From positions 1 through 12,167 of the forward strand of contig JALHLL010000097.1 in NCBI GenBank assembly GCA_022844575.1: DNA of 12,167 nt, read 5' to 3'. Source of the DNA: a bacterium (lineage in GTDB: Bacteria > Bacteroidota > Ignavibacteria > Kapaibacteriales > UBA961). The notes below the pieces were generated by a model, which saw nothing but the letters and a program-made list of their open reading frames with translations, was not told the DNA's origin and searched no databases. Made by a program: the position numbers and the translations under genes. Of this stretch, positions 1-8,285 are shown piece after piece (the first letter of the stretch is position 1; the number at the start of each line of letters is the position of its first letter).

Positions 1-1860
1 AGTAAAGCCGTCTCCGCACATAAAGACTTAAAAGATGAATCAGGAGCTGGGGTCATTATGGGGAGTATCGGGAATATATATCGGAACCTTGGCAATTATG
101 ACTTGGCACTTGAGTATATGGGCAAAGCCCTCTCCGTTCATGGGGAGCTTGGTGAAAAATCGGGCGTAGCACGTATTTCCGGAGATATTGGAATAGTCCA
201 TTCACAGCTGTCTAATTACTCTAACGCCTTAGAATATTTCTTTAAAGCTCTTGCAGCACATGAAGAATTAAATGAGATAGCGGAAATTGCTCGGATTACG
301 GGAAATATTGGGAATGTGTACAAGGAACTTTCGGATTATGCTCGTGCTTTTGAATATATGACTAAAGCAGTTGTAATGTTTGAAAAACTTGATAATAAAG
401 AACAAACTGCGCGATTTATGGGCAATATCGGGCGAGTATATAATGATATTCACGACTATACGAATGCACTGTACTACTTTCAAAAAGTACTTGCAGTGTA
501 TGAAGAACTCGGTATGAAGGAGTTAGCCGCATCAATTACCGGCACTATCGGCACTACATATGCAAATATCTCTGATTATGCCCTTGCTTTGGAATACATG
601 GGTAAAGCTCTTAAAGTACACCAAGAACTCGGAGCGAAACTACCGGTCGCAATAGGTATGAACAATATGGGCACTGTGTATCAAAAACTTTCAGAGTACC
701 CGCGTTCGCTCGAGTGTTATGGTAAAAGTCTTGCACTTTATGAGGAACTCGGAAATAAACGCGGTATATCAATTTCTCTCGGCAATATCGGGATAATGTA
801 CGCTAATGAAGCCTTTGAAGGATATGATACGATTAAGGCAGAAGAGTACCTCTTAAAATCACTTGCCATGTCCGATGAATTTGGGTGGAAAAGAGAACAG
901 TATGAAATACATCAGGAACTTGCAGCTATCTACGAGAAACAAGAGCGGTGGAGAGAACATTCGCGTCACTTTAAACTTTACAAAGATTTAGAAAAAGAAG
1001 TCCAAAGCGCGGAAGTGAAAAAGCAAGCCGAACGATTGGAATATGAACGTATTTCAACCGAACGCGAAAAAGAATTAGCCATCGAACGGACTCGAAGTGA
1101 GGAGCGTGGAAGAGTTATTCGGGAACTGACGCAACTCAATAGAGCACTTGAGGAAGCAAACCGAGAGAAAAACGAGGTCATCGGTATAGTGGCACATGAC
1201 CTTAAAAATCCTCTCGCGGGAATAATGCTCGCAGTCAATAATTTCAGAAGGTTTTCTCTAAACATGTCCACTACGGATATCGAAAAACTGATGGACATGA
1301 TGGCTGCTGCAGCCGGCAAAATGACTGCTTTTATTGATAACCTTTTGGACATACAACGTCTTGACGAAGGGCGATACACTATCGAAATTGTTCCTATTTC
1401 GGTGAAGTCAGCCATTGAATCAATAATAGAGATGCATTCCACTCATGCCGCGGAAAAGCAGATAAACATCATTACAGAAATCCCAAGAGATGAAATTGTT
1501 ATAGCCGCCGATAGCATTGCTTTATCCAGTGTTATTGATAATCTGCTCTCTAATGCGCTAAAATTTTCGCCTATGAAATCTAATATTTTTGTAAAGGTCA
1601 CTCAAACAGGTCTTGAAAATGTAAGTATAACCATACAGGATGAGGGTCCCGGCTTGACTGAAGAAGACAAGAAGAAAATGTTCGGTAAATTTATGCGGCT
1701 ATCTGCACGACCAACGGGCGGGGAGCATTCTACAGGACTTGGTTTGTCAATTGTAAAAAAATTAGTCGAAGAGATGAGCGGAACGATTGTTTGTGACAGC
1801 GAGTTCGGTAAGGGTACTTCGTTCACTGTAAAGTTCAAGTTATACGGATTGATGCCGTAA
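1..1860 (+). CDS. TPR-repeat sensor histidine kinase (5' end outside window)
   Basis: The frame is open from base 1, and the residues before the first ATG (58) continue the repeat, so the start lies left of the window. Visible protein, 619 residues numbered from base 1: seven clear 40-residue TPR units, each with an NIG-type helix A and an ALEY..KAL helix B, plus a divergent eighth; a charged coiled coil (about 325-390); then a HisKA-HATPase transmitter. The H-box is AHDLKNP with His399 as the expected phosphorylated residue. The N-box has Asn518 (LLSNALKF), the G1 box starts at Asp547 (DEGPG), and the G2 box GLGLS lies near 579. No membrane segment is seen in this part, so it is probably a cytosolic kinase sensing through protein contacts. 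No response regulator is adjacent (orphan kinase). The input signal is unknown. Kinase assignment is very secure. Confidence 0.93.
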   Translation, partial: SKAVSAHKDLKDESGAGVIMGSIGNIYRNLGNYDLALEYMGKALSVHGELGEKSGVARISGDIGIVHSQLSNYSNALEYFFKALAAHEELNEIAEIARITGNIGNVYKELSDYARAFEYMTKAVVMFEKLDNKEQTARFMGNIGRVYNDIHDYTNALYYFQKVLAVYEELGMKELAASITGTIGTTYANISDYALALEYMGKALKVHQELGAKLPVAIGMNNMGTVYQKLSEYPRSLECYGKSLALYEELGNKRGISISLGNIGIMYANEAFEGYDTIKAEEYLLKSLAMSDEFGWKREQYEIHQELAAIYEKQERWREHSRHFKLYKDLEKEVQSAEVKKQAERLEYERISTEREKELAIERTRSEERGRVIRELTQLNRALEEANREKNEVIGIVAHDLKNPLAGIMLAVNNFRRFSLNMSTTDIEKLMDMMAAAAGKMTAFIDNLLDIQRLDEGRYTIEIVPISVKSAIESIIEMHSTHAAEKQINIITEIPRDEIVIAADSIALSSVIDNLLSNALKFSPMKSNIFVKVTQTGLENVSITIQDEGPGLTEEDKKKMFGKFMRLSARPTGGEHSTGLGLSIVKKLVEEMSGTIVCDSEFGKGTSFTVKFKLYGLMP

Positions 1861-2003
1861 ATGCCCAGTAATGCAACCACACTCTGAAATGCGTAAAATT
1901 TATGTGACGGAGGGTTTGCGAATATGGAGAGATGCATCTTTTCATTTTATTCCACGTGACGGAATAGAGATTAAAGATAAAATGCTGTCATTTTAATTTT
2001 TCC

Positions 2004-2066
2004 TGTCATTCTGAGTGTAACGAAGAATCTGTACACGATAGATTCTTCACTTTGTTCAGAATGATA
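2004..2066. repeat. Imperfect inverted repeat between convergent genes (REP-like palindrome)
   Basis: Two 27-base arms (2004-2030 and 2040-2066) flank a 9-base loop. The outer part (TGTCATTCTGAG facing TCAGAATGATA) and the inner part (GAAGAATCT facing AGATTCTTC) pair well, with a mismatched bulge of about 7 bases between them. This sequence type resembles short palindromes scattered between genes in many bacterial genomes, including Bacteroidota. It lies between the 3' ends of the kinase and the CDF gene, where the hairpin could end or protect both transcripts, although no strong T-tract follows. The family resemblance is from memory. Copy number in the genome cannot be seen here. Confidence 0.7.
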
Positions 2067-2086
2067 ATTATTGGGCAGTTATAACA

Positions 2087-3064
2087 TTATTGCTTTAATG
2101 GACAAAAACATTCGCCGTCTCTAAAACAATCACGTGGGCATGGTTGGGCATAAAGCCGCATTATGGAGGTAGGGTATTTCTTTTTCAGGTCATCGGCAAG
2201 GTCTTTTTCCAATTCACGGCTTTGCTCCAATGTCCAATCAAAGGGTAAAATCAAATCAATCTCTATAAAAATATCGCGTCCCGATTGCCTTGTATGTACT
2301 GCCTTAAATTCGCAAAAGCTATCAAATCGCTCCACAATACTCGATAAAATTCCCATCTGAATTTCTTCAGGTAAAGTTTTATCAAGTACCTGCGCAAGAG
2401 CATTTTTCCCATGTCGCAACGGAATACTTACAGTATATCCTAATAATATGATTGCCGAACCCGAATCGAGAAACTTAGCGACATTAAAGTAACCGTAATG
2501 ATGGAGAACTCCGCCTATAATCAAGTTTGCAACTACGCCAAGTTCCATCCAACTATCCGCTTCCCATAAGTCGGCATCAAAGTTCAAAACTCCTACTCTG
2601 TGTTTTTTGGCTGCTTTTTTCATCAGAACGGTCATGGTTCTGATAATGAGGAATGTTATAAAGGAATAAGTTGCTAAAAACCAAAAATTACTTGTAGTGC
2701 TCGGACTGCCGAATGTCTGAATCGCTTCGATAAGTACATAGATACCGACAATGCTTAGTAAGCCCGAACTTGAAAGTATTGCTAAACTCTCGTATTTGCC
2801 ATAACCATAGTTAAACTGAAAGTCAGCAGTTTTTGAACTACGCTCGACTGCCATTATAAATAATGAGGCATTGATGATCTCGACGGCTGCTATCCATCCG
2901 TTTGTTTCCACAATAAGCGATTCCGACGTTGTACCGATAACAATGCCCATGATTGCAAGTACTAAACAAGCAATAAGTGCCATTGCCGGTATAAATGCCG
3001 GAGACGTGGGCTTAAGTCGCTTTCGCCATGTTTGGAAAAAATATGAAACAGCGTTGAATGTCAT
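2087..3064 (-). CDS. Cation diffusion facilitator (CDF) family transporter, atypical metal sites
   Basis: About 325 residues with the CDF layout: TM1 from about residue 25, a second helix with the SLIVE...AAVE stretch, the conserved loop GYGKYES (87-93) matching the HGxxKxE region of the family, four further hydrophobic segments, and a cytoplasmic domain containing HTRQSG (257-262) as in YiiP. Ligands that form transport site A in YiiP (Asp-x3-Asp in TM2, His-x3-Asp in TM5) appear here as Ile58/Glu62 and Glu168/Trp172. The C-terminus carries Cys309, Cys313, Cys319 and Cys321 (CX3CX5CXC). CDF proteins are inner-membrane cation/H+ antiporters, but the substrate cannot be predicted with these changes. 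Start: an in-frame TTG at 3100 would add 12 residues, but it lies only about 25 bases past the gcvP terminator, so the ATG at 3062-3064 is preferred. Neither start has a clear Shine-Dalgarno sequence. Confidence 0.85.
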   Translation of the reverse strand: MTFNAVSYFFQTWRKRLKPTSPAFIPAMALIACLVLAIMGIVIGTTSESLIVETNGWIAAVEIINASLFIMAVERSSKTADFQFNYGYGKYESLAILSSSGLLSIVGIYVLIEAIQTFGSPSTTSNFWFLATYSFITFLIIRTMTVLMKKAAKKHRVGVLNFDADLWEADSWMELGVVANLIIGGVLHHYGYFNVAKFLDSGSAIILLGYTVSIPLRHGKNALAQVLDKTLPEEIQMGILSSIVERFDSFCEFKAVHTRQSGRDIFIEIDLILPFDWTLEQSRELEKDLADDLKKKYPTSIMRLYAQPCPRDCFRDGECFCPLKQ

Positions 3065-3124
3065 CAAGAAAGTTATGTCTTTTTTGCCCTCTACAGACAA
3101 TAAAATTTTATGAAGTGTTACAAA

Positions 3125-3163
3125 AGTAAAAAACCCGTCAAGTACACAATATACCGACGGGTT
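3125..3163 (-). terminator. Intrinsic terminator of gcvP
   Basis: Read on the minus strand, an 8-bp perfect stem AACCCGTC/GACGGGTT (3163-3156 with 3139-3132) encloses a 16-base loop and runs straight into a T-tract (complement of the A run at 3128-3133). It starts about 20 bases past the gcvP stop codon. It separates gcvP from the CDF gene on the same strand, so the two are probably transcribed independently. Confidence 0.85.
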
Positions 3164-3183
3164 AATTTCATAAGTACTTTGTT

Positions 3184-6072
3184 TTAGTCTTCGTGTACAT
3201 ATTCCTCAATCGGCGGGCATGCACATATCAATGTTCTGTCGCCATAAGTATTATTTACACGTCCTACTGAAGGCCAAAACTTATTGGCTTTTACAAACGG
3301 TAGGGGATATGCAGCTTTTTGGCGCGTATAGGAATGTGTCCATTCATCAGCCATAATCACAGCCGCCGTATGGGGTGCACTTTTAAGAACATTATCTGTT
3401 TTATCAGCTGTTCCGTTCTCAAGTTCAGCAATTTCATGGCGAATATGAATCAAAGCGTCGCAGAATCGTTCCAACTCTTCAAGCGTTTCGCTTTCAGTCG
3501 GCTCAATCATCAATGTGCCAGCAACCGGAAAAGAAACGGTAGGAGCATGGAAACCATAATCCATAAGTCGTTTGGCAATATCTTCAACCTCAATACCTGC
3601 TGTCCGCTTGAACTCACGCATATCCACAATCATTTCATGGGCGCAAGTGCCATGTATTCCTTTATACAAAATCGGATAATGTTTTTCAAGACGCGATTTT
3701 ATATAGTTGGCATTCAGTATAGCAAGTTTGGTTGCATTCGTTAATCCCTTTGAACCCATCATTTTAATATAAGCATAGGATATGAGCAAAATGCTTGCAC
3801 TGCCCCAAGGCGCGGCGGAAATTGCATTGATAGATTGTTCACCACCAATAGGTACAACAGGATGTGAAGGAAGGAATGGTGCTAAATGCGATTTTACACC
3901 AATCGGTCCCATACCGGGTCCTCCGCCTCCATGTGGAATGCAGAATGTTTTGTGTAGATTAAGATGGCAAACATCAGCCCCAATCATGCCCGGACTTGTT
4001 AAACCTACTTGTGCATTCATATTAGCACCATCCATATATACCTGTCCGCCATGTTGATGAACGAGGTAACAAACTTCGCGGATATGCTCTTCAAATACGC
4101 CATGTGTTGATGGATATGTTACCATTAGAACGGATAAATCGTTTTTATGACGTTCGGTTTTATCGAACAAATCATCCATATCAATATTGCCGAGTTCATC
4201 TGTTTTTACAACAACAACTTTCATACCTGCCATTATTGCGCTTGCAGGATTTGTACCATGAGCGGATGAGGGTATAAGAGCAACATTTCTATGTCCCTCA
4301 CCACGACTCTGATGATAAGCACGTATCACCATCAATCCGGCATATTCACCCTGTGCTCCGGCATTCGGCTGTAAGGACATTGCATCAAATCCTGTTATCT
4401 CGCATAAGGATTTTTCCAGTTCCTCAAAAACTTGTGTGTATCCGGCAGCTTGTTCACGCGGTACAAAGGGATGTATCTCACCGAATTCACGCCATGTAAC
4501 GGGAATCATTTCCGTTGTGGCATTCAGCTTCATGGTGCAGGAACCTAAGGAAATCATTGAATGAGCAAGAGACAAATCTTTATTTTCCAATTGTTTCATA
4601 TACCGTAACAATTCATGTTCGGAATGATGTTTATTAAAAATAGGATGGGTCAGAAAGCTCGTTTTTCTTGAAAGATTTTCTGTTACACTTATCGTTACAT
4701 TGCCAAGCATATCGTGAATTGAAACAACCGGTTTACCAAATGCTTGCGCAAATATGTTTGCTATATTCTGCACATCCTCAGCATTTGTTGTTTCATCTAA
4801 AGAAATGCCTATGTCACCGTTTTCAAAGTAGCGGAAATTGTACTGTACTTCTTCGGCGTATCTTTTTATATGTGTATTATCGTTTATCTTTATTCTTAAT
4901 GTATCGAAGTATGAAGAGTAAGCGATTGTACATCCTAATTGCTCTAAAGCTTTTGCCGTAAGTGTGGTAAAAGCATGAATACGGAGTGCTATACTCTTAA
5001 TTCCTTTGGGCCCATGATACACGGCATACATTGCCGAAATATTGGCAAGTAATGCCTGCGCTGTGCATATATTACTTGTTGCTTTTTCGCGGCGTATATG
5101 TTGCTCGCGGGTTTGTAATGCCATTCTATATGCTTGCTCACCATTGGAATCTATCGAAACTCCTATAATGCGTCCCGGTAATGAGCGTTTGAAATCTTCT
5201 CTTACGGCAAAAAATGCAGCATGAGGTCCTCCATAGCCCATCGGCACACCAAATCGTTGCGCTGAACCAAAAGCAACATCCGCACCCCATTCACCCGGAG
5301 GTGTTAATAATGCTAAAGCCATTAAATCGGTAGCAACGGCAACAAAAGCACCATGATTATGGGCAGCTTGTGTAATTGCTGCCATGTCCTCAACTCTTCC
5401 GTCTCCATCAGGGTATTGTGCAATCACCCCGAAAATATCATCATGCCAAGCTACCGTATGCAAATCCACAGATTGAATATGGATACCAAGTGGTTCGGCA
5501 CGCGTCTGAAGTACGGCAAGGGTTTGCGGGAAAACCGATTCCGAAACCAAAAGAACATTGGCATTCCTTTGAACCTGTTCGCGGTTTCTTTGAGCAAACA
5601 TAATTGCCATTGCTTCCGCTGCTGCTGTGCCTTCATCCAATAATGAGGCATTTGCTACAGGTAAGCCCGTCATATCTATAATCAAAGTCTGGAAATTAAG
5701 TAGTGACTCTAATCTCCCCTGAGCAATTTCAGCTTGGTAAGGTGTGTATTGTGTGTACCAACCCGGATTTTCGAGAACATTGCGAAGTATAACGGGCGGG
5801 GTAATACAATCATAATAGCCCATTCCTATGCATGAACGCCAAACACTATTCTTTTTAGCCACAGTATGTAAAAAGTCTAGGAACTCCTGCTCCGTCTGCG
5901 CCGGTGGCAAATTCAGGGGCGAATGTAACCGAATTGAAGCTGGAATTGTTTTTTCAATGAGTTCATCGAGTGAAGACACGCCGATATAGGTTAACATTTT
6001 TTGCTGTTCTTGCTCATCAGGTCCATTATGACGATACTCAAACACATCTGCAACTGAATACACCGAGTTCAT
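3184..6072 (-). CDS. gcvP: Glycine dehydrogenase (decarboxylating), glycine cleavage P-protein
   Basis: A complete 962-residue protein, the usual length for the single-chain form in which the two P-protein halves are fused. It decarboxylates glycine with pyridoxal phosphate and passes the aminomethyl group to the lipoyl arm of GcvH, in the cytoplasm. N-terminal half: SPLNLPPAQTEQEF (51-64), MGYYDCITPPVI (84-95), LLDEGTAAAEAM (144-155) and the GYGGPHAAFF loop (279-288). C-terminal half: SLGSCTMKLN (508-517), PSSAHGTNPAS (601-611), DGANMNAQVG (681-690), the PLP lysine Lys708 in LNLHKTF and the glycine-rich loop HGGGGPGMGP (714-723). No key residue is missing. The partner genes gcvT and gcvH are not in the window. 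Flanked by its own promoter-like box and terminator, it looks monocistronic. Start ATG at 6070-6072. Confidence 0.98.
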   Translation of the reverse strand: MNSVYSVADVFEYRHNGPDEQEQQKMLTYIGVSSLDELIEKTIPASIRLHSPLNLPPAQTEQEFLDFLHTVAKKNSVWRSCIGMGYYDCITPPVILRNVLENPGWYTQYTPYQAEIAQGRLESLLNFQTLIIDMTGLPVANASLLDEGTAAAEAMAIMFAQRNREQVQRNANVLLVSESVFPQTLAVLQTRAEPLGIHIQSVDLHTVAWHDDIFGVIAQYPDGDGRVEDMAAITQAAHNHGAFVAVATDLMALALLTPPGEWGADVAFGSAQRFGVPMGYGGPHAAFFAVREDFKRSLPGRIIGVSIDSNGEQAYRMALQTREQHIRREKATSNICTAQALLANISAMYAVYHGPKGIKSIALRIHAFTTLTAKALEQLGCTIAYSSYFDTLRIKINDNTHIKRYAEEVQYNFRYFENGDIGISLDETTNAEDVQNIANIFAQAFGKPVVSIHDMLGNVTISVTENLSRKTSFLTHPIFNKHHSEHELLRYMKQLENKDLSLAHSMISLGSCTMKLNATTEMIPVTWREFGEIHPFVPREQAAGYTQVFEELEKSLCEITGFDAMSLQPNAGAQGEYAGLMVIRAYHQSRGEGHRNVALIPSSAHGTNPASAIMAGMKVVVVKTDELGNIDMDDLFDKTERHKNDLSVLMVTYPSTHGVFEEHIREVCYLVHQHGGQVYMDGANMNAQVGLTSPGMIGADVCHLNLHKTFCIPHGGGGPGMGPIGVKSHLAPFLPSHPVVPIGGEQSINAISAAPWGSASILLISYAYIKMMGSKGLTNATKLAILNANYIKSRLEKHYPILYKGIHGTCAHEMIVDMREFKRTAGIEVEDIAKRLMDYGFHAPTVSFPVAGTLMIEPTESETLEELERFCDALIHIRHEIAELENGTADKTDNVLKSAPHTAAVIMADEWTHSYTRQKAAYPLPFVKANKFWPSVGRVNNTYGDRTLICACPPIEEYVHED

Positions 6073-6097
6073 AAATACATTTCCAAATATTAGATAT

Positions 6098-6105
6098 CAA
6101 ACATA
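6098..6105 (-). promoter_or_regulatory. Candidate gcvP promoter element (TATGTTTG)
   Basis: On the minus strand TATGTTTG matches the Bacteroidota -7 consensus TAnnTTTG and sits 25 bases before the gcvP ATG, which would give a leader of roughly 20 bases. The nearest TTTG upstream is only 14 bases away, shorter than the usual 19-21, so the -33 part is poor. No riboswitch would fit in so short a leader. The rest of the 173-base divergent gap holds a TTTTTG (6205-6210) and AT-rich TATATAAT (6236-6243) just before the phosphatase start, too weak to call as a promoter. Confidence 0.4.
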
Positions 6106-6245
6106 ATCGAATTTCGACGCAAAACTACGGGAAAAATTGCCGTTGATACGGTACGTCTGTAAACCGGCTTTGCTTAAGATGTGTTGTTCATAAACAAATT
6201 TCGATTTTTGTAATTGTGTCGTTTCACTCTACGGATATATAATTT

Positions 6246-7559
6246 ATGAGGATGGCTCTAAAGGTAAGTTGTTTGTTCTTTATACACTATTGCGTACTGT
6301 CGCAAAATCTGTTTGAAGGTAATGAGCAATCATATTTCCATAGTACAATACCCACAAGGATTGGTTCGGCGCAAGCACTTACAGACGAACGTTTTGCACC
6401 TTTTTATCATGGGGTTGCTTCGGGAGACCCTTTATCGGATAGAGTAATTCTGTGGACGAGGGTTACCGTGCCAAGTAATGACCCGATAAGTGTAGAGTGG
6501 TTTGTTGCAACAGATACGGCAATGACCATGATTGTACGCCGTGGTATAGTAAGTACGAATAGTGAGAAAGATTTTACATGTAAGGTTGATGCCGATGGAC
6601 TTGTGCCCGGAACAACATATTATTATATGTTTAAGTATGACGGTAAAAACTCCTTGATAGGTCGAACCAAAACCACCCAAACGGATAATGCTTCACATTT
6701 GAGATTTGCCTTTGTTTCCTGTAGTAATTATACATCGGGTTACTTTAATGCCTATAGGAAAATTTCCGAGCGTAATGATTTGGATGCGATTATACATTTG
6801 GGCGATTATATTTATGAATATGGAAATAGAATTTCATCGGGTTCATTGGCGAATGTTCGCGACTATGAGGAAGACAAGGAGATAATATCGCTTGCGGAAT
6901 ATAGAGCTCGGTATGCATTGCACAGATTGGATGCTGATGTACGACGTTTACATCAACAACATCCTTTTTTGTATGTATGGGATGACCATGAAGCGGCAAA
7001 TAATGCATATAAAGACGGTGCGCAAAATCATACGCCAAGTTCGGAAGGCGAATGGTCGGTACGATTAGCCGCTTCAAAAAAAGCTTGTTATGAATGGATG
7101 CCTATTCGTGAAAATACCGATATTCTGTATAGAAAGTTTCGCTACGGAAACTTGGCTGAAGTATTTATGATAGATACGCGAATGGAAAGCCGCGATATTC
7201 ATGTAGTAAACTTGGGTGATAATGCCCCACAGGCTTCGAAGGATTCGCTCAATAATCCTTCCAGAAAGATAATGAGTGAACAGCAGTTTGTTTGGCTGAC
7301 AGAAGGACTGAAAAATTCAACGGCGCAATGGAAAATAATAGGAAATCAGGTTCTTTTTACACCAATTAGTCTTAAAAATTTCGATACAACCTTATTTATA
7401 GGTAATCCGACTTTACAAGCGATAACTCCATTGTTGAAATCAACATTGGAAACAGGGTATAATGCCGATTCATGGGGGAATTTCCCGGCGCAACGTAATA
7501 AATTACATGATTTTATTCGCGATAATTCTATAAACAATATTGTTTTTTTTGACGGGTGA
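6246..7559 (+). CDS. phoD: PhoD-family phosphatase/phosphodiesterase, N-terminal part (frameshifted gene)
   Basis: First 437 residues of a gene broken by a frameshift. A hydrophobic N-terminus (about residues 5-20) looks like a Sec signal peptide. It is followed by a PhoD_N-type beta domain (GVASGDPLSDRVILWTR, 56-72; PGTTYYYMF, 121-129) and the metallophosphatase core: FVSCSN (Cys159, expected Fe ligand), HLGDYIYEYG (Asp187, Tyr190) and VWDDHE (Asp246-Glu249). Family members hydrolyse phosphodiesters and phosphomonoesters outside the cytoplasm. The reading ends in FFDG and TGA because of an eight-T run at 7543-7550; with seven Ts it would read IVFLTGDIH, the normal PhoD sequence, and continue to 8283 as a 678-residue protein. 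As written this half lacks the GDIH metal motif and should be inactive. Two ATGs (6246, 6252) are possible starts, with no Shine-Dalgarno sequence. Confidence 0.85.
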   Translation: MRMALKVSCLFFIHYCVLSQNLFEGNEQSYFHSTIPTRIGSAQALTDERFAPFYHGVASGDPLSDRVILWTRVTVPSNDPISVEWFVATDTAMTMIVRRGIVSTNSEKDFTCKVDADGLVPGTTYYYMFKYDGKNSLIGRTKTTQTDNASHLRFAFVSCSNYTSGYFNAYRKISERNDLDAIIHLGDYIYEYGNRISSGSLANVRDYEEDKEIISLAEYRARYALHRLDADVRRLHQQHPFLYVWDDHEAANNAYKDGAQNHTPSSEGEWSVRLAASKKACYEWMPIRENTDILYRKFRYGNLAEVFMIDTRMESRDIHVVNLGDNAPQASKDSLNNPSRKIMSEQQFVWLTEGLKNSTAQWKIIGNQVLFTPISLKNFDTTLFIGNPTLQAITPLLKSTLETGYNADSWGNFPAQRNKLHDFIRDNSINNIVFFDG

Positions 7560-8283
7560 CATCCATACGACACATGCATTGGATATAGCCTTCAAAGAGG
7601 AAGAATATAATCCTTCATTATCGAAGGGTTCTATAGGTGTTGAGTTTGTAACACCAAGTATTTCATCCTCTAACTTTGATGAAATAATCGGGAACATATC
7701 ATTTTTAGCGCCGTTTAAATCCGTGCTTCTTCAATCGGGTGTAAATACAATGAGGAATAATAATCCGCACATGAAAGCATTTGATATTACGGAACACGGT
7801 TATTCATTGCTTGACATTGTGCCCGAACGCGCGCAAACGGATGCTTTTCACGTGGATACGGTAGCATTTGTATCAGAGATTGAAAAAGTATTTTCATCAT
7901 ATTATGTCAATAATAATTCAAAGTTTTTAACCCAAGCTACGGTCATAGCTGGGGAAAAAGAGAAAAAGGATATAGCCACGCCTTTATTGCCGCTGCAAAC
8001 TACTGTGAATGTTACTGAAAAACCTTTCATAATACATAGCGCGTATCCCGTACCAACTTCGGATATAATTTATTTTACTCTTTCGGTGAACATTCCTGCA
8101 TTTGTAAGTATTGAAATTTATTCCGCACAAGGAGAAAAGGTTAAAGCGGAATATTCATACAAGGCAAATCAAGGTATGGAAATTATCGGATTGTCGGTTA
8201 ATGATCTTCCTAATGGCATGTATATTGCCAAAGTTACACATGGTTTATATAGTTATAATTATTCACTACTTATACAGCGTTAA
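7540..8283 (+). CDS. PhoD-family phosphatase, C-terminal part with T9SS sorting domain
   Basis: This is the downstream half of the frameshifted gene. The frame opens at a TTG inside the upstream half, and there is no reason to think it is an independent start. Right after the shift it carries LTGDIHTTHALD, the last conserved metal-binding motif of PhoD enzymes, then the family block NPHMKAFDITEHGYSLLDI (about 75-93 from the TTG). After a linker, the last 80 residues (SAYPVPTSDI..., SIEIYSAQGEKV, GLSVNDLPNGMYIAKV) match a type A T9SS C-terminal sorting domain, which directs export across the outer membrane and is then usually cleaved or attached to the surface. The intact protein would thus be a secreted or surface phosphatase. 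manA starts two bases after its stop. Confidence 0.82.
   Translation: MFFLTGDIHTTHALDIAFKEEEYNPSLSKGSIGVEFVTPSISSSNFDEIIGNISFLAPFKSVLLQSGVNTMRNNNPHMKAFDITEHGYSLLDIVPERAQTDAFHVDTVAFVSEIEKVFSSYYVNNNSKFLTQATVIAGEKEKKDIATPLLPLQTTVNVTEKPFIIHSAYPVPTSDIIYFTLSVNIPAFVSIEIYSAQGEKVKAEYSYKANQGMEIIGLSVNDLPNGMYIAKVTHGLYSYNYSLLIQR
7543..7550 (+). other. T8 homopolymer at the phosphatase frameshift
   Basis: Eight consecutive T residues sit exactly where the two phosphatase frames meet. Deleting one T joins NNIVF to LTGDIH with no other change, so a +1 T is the sole lesion. Possible explanations are an assembly or read error in a homopolymer, slipped-strand phase variation, transcriptional slippage on the run, or a recent inactivating mutation. 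The sequence alone cannot separate these. Confidence 0.85.
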
Positions 8284-8285
8284 AT

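Noticed and set aside
1..880. 120-base direct periodicity that could suggest a repeat array or CRISPR
   Set aside because: It is fully explained by coding TPR units of 40 residues; there are no spacers and no identical repeats.
978..1442. Long minus-strand open frame (154 codons) opposite the kinase domain
   Set aside because: It is antisense to conserved HisKA coding sequence, and its serine/arginine-rich product is typical of a shadow frame.
1871..1996. 41-codon plus-strand frame after the kinase (MQPHSEMRKIYV...)
   Set aside because: No ribosome site, no recognisable family, and it is short enough to be chance; at best a remnant.
6073..6245. Possible glycine riboswitch upstream of gcvP
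   Set aside because: The likely leader is only about 20 bases, and I see no tandem aptamer-like conserved core in the 173-base gap.
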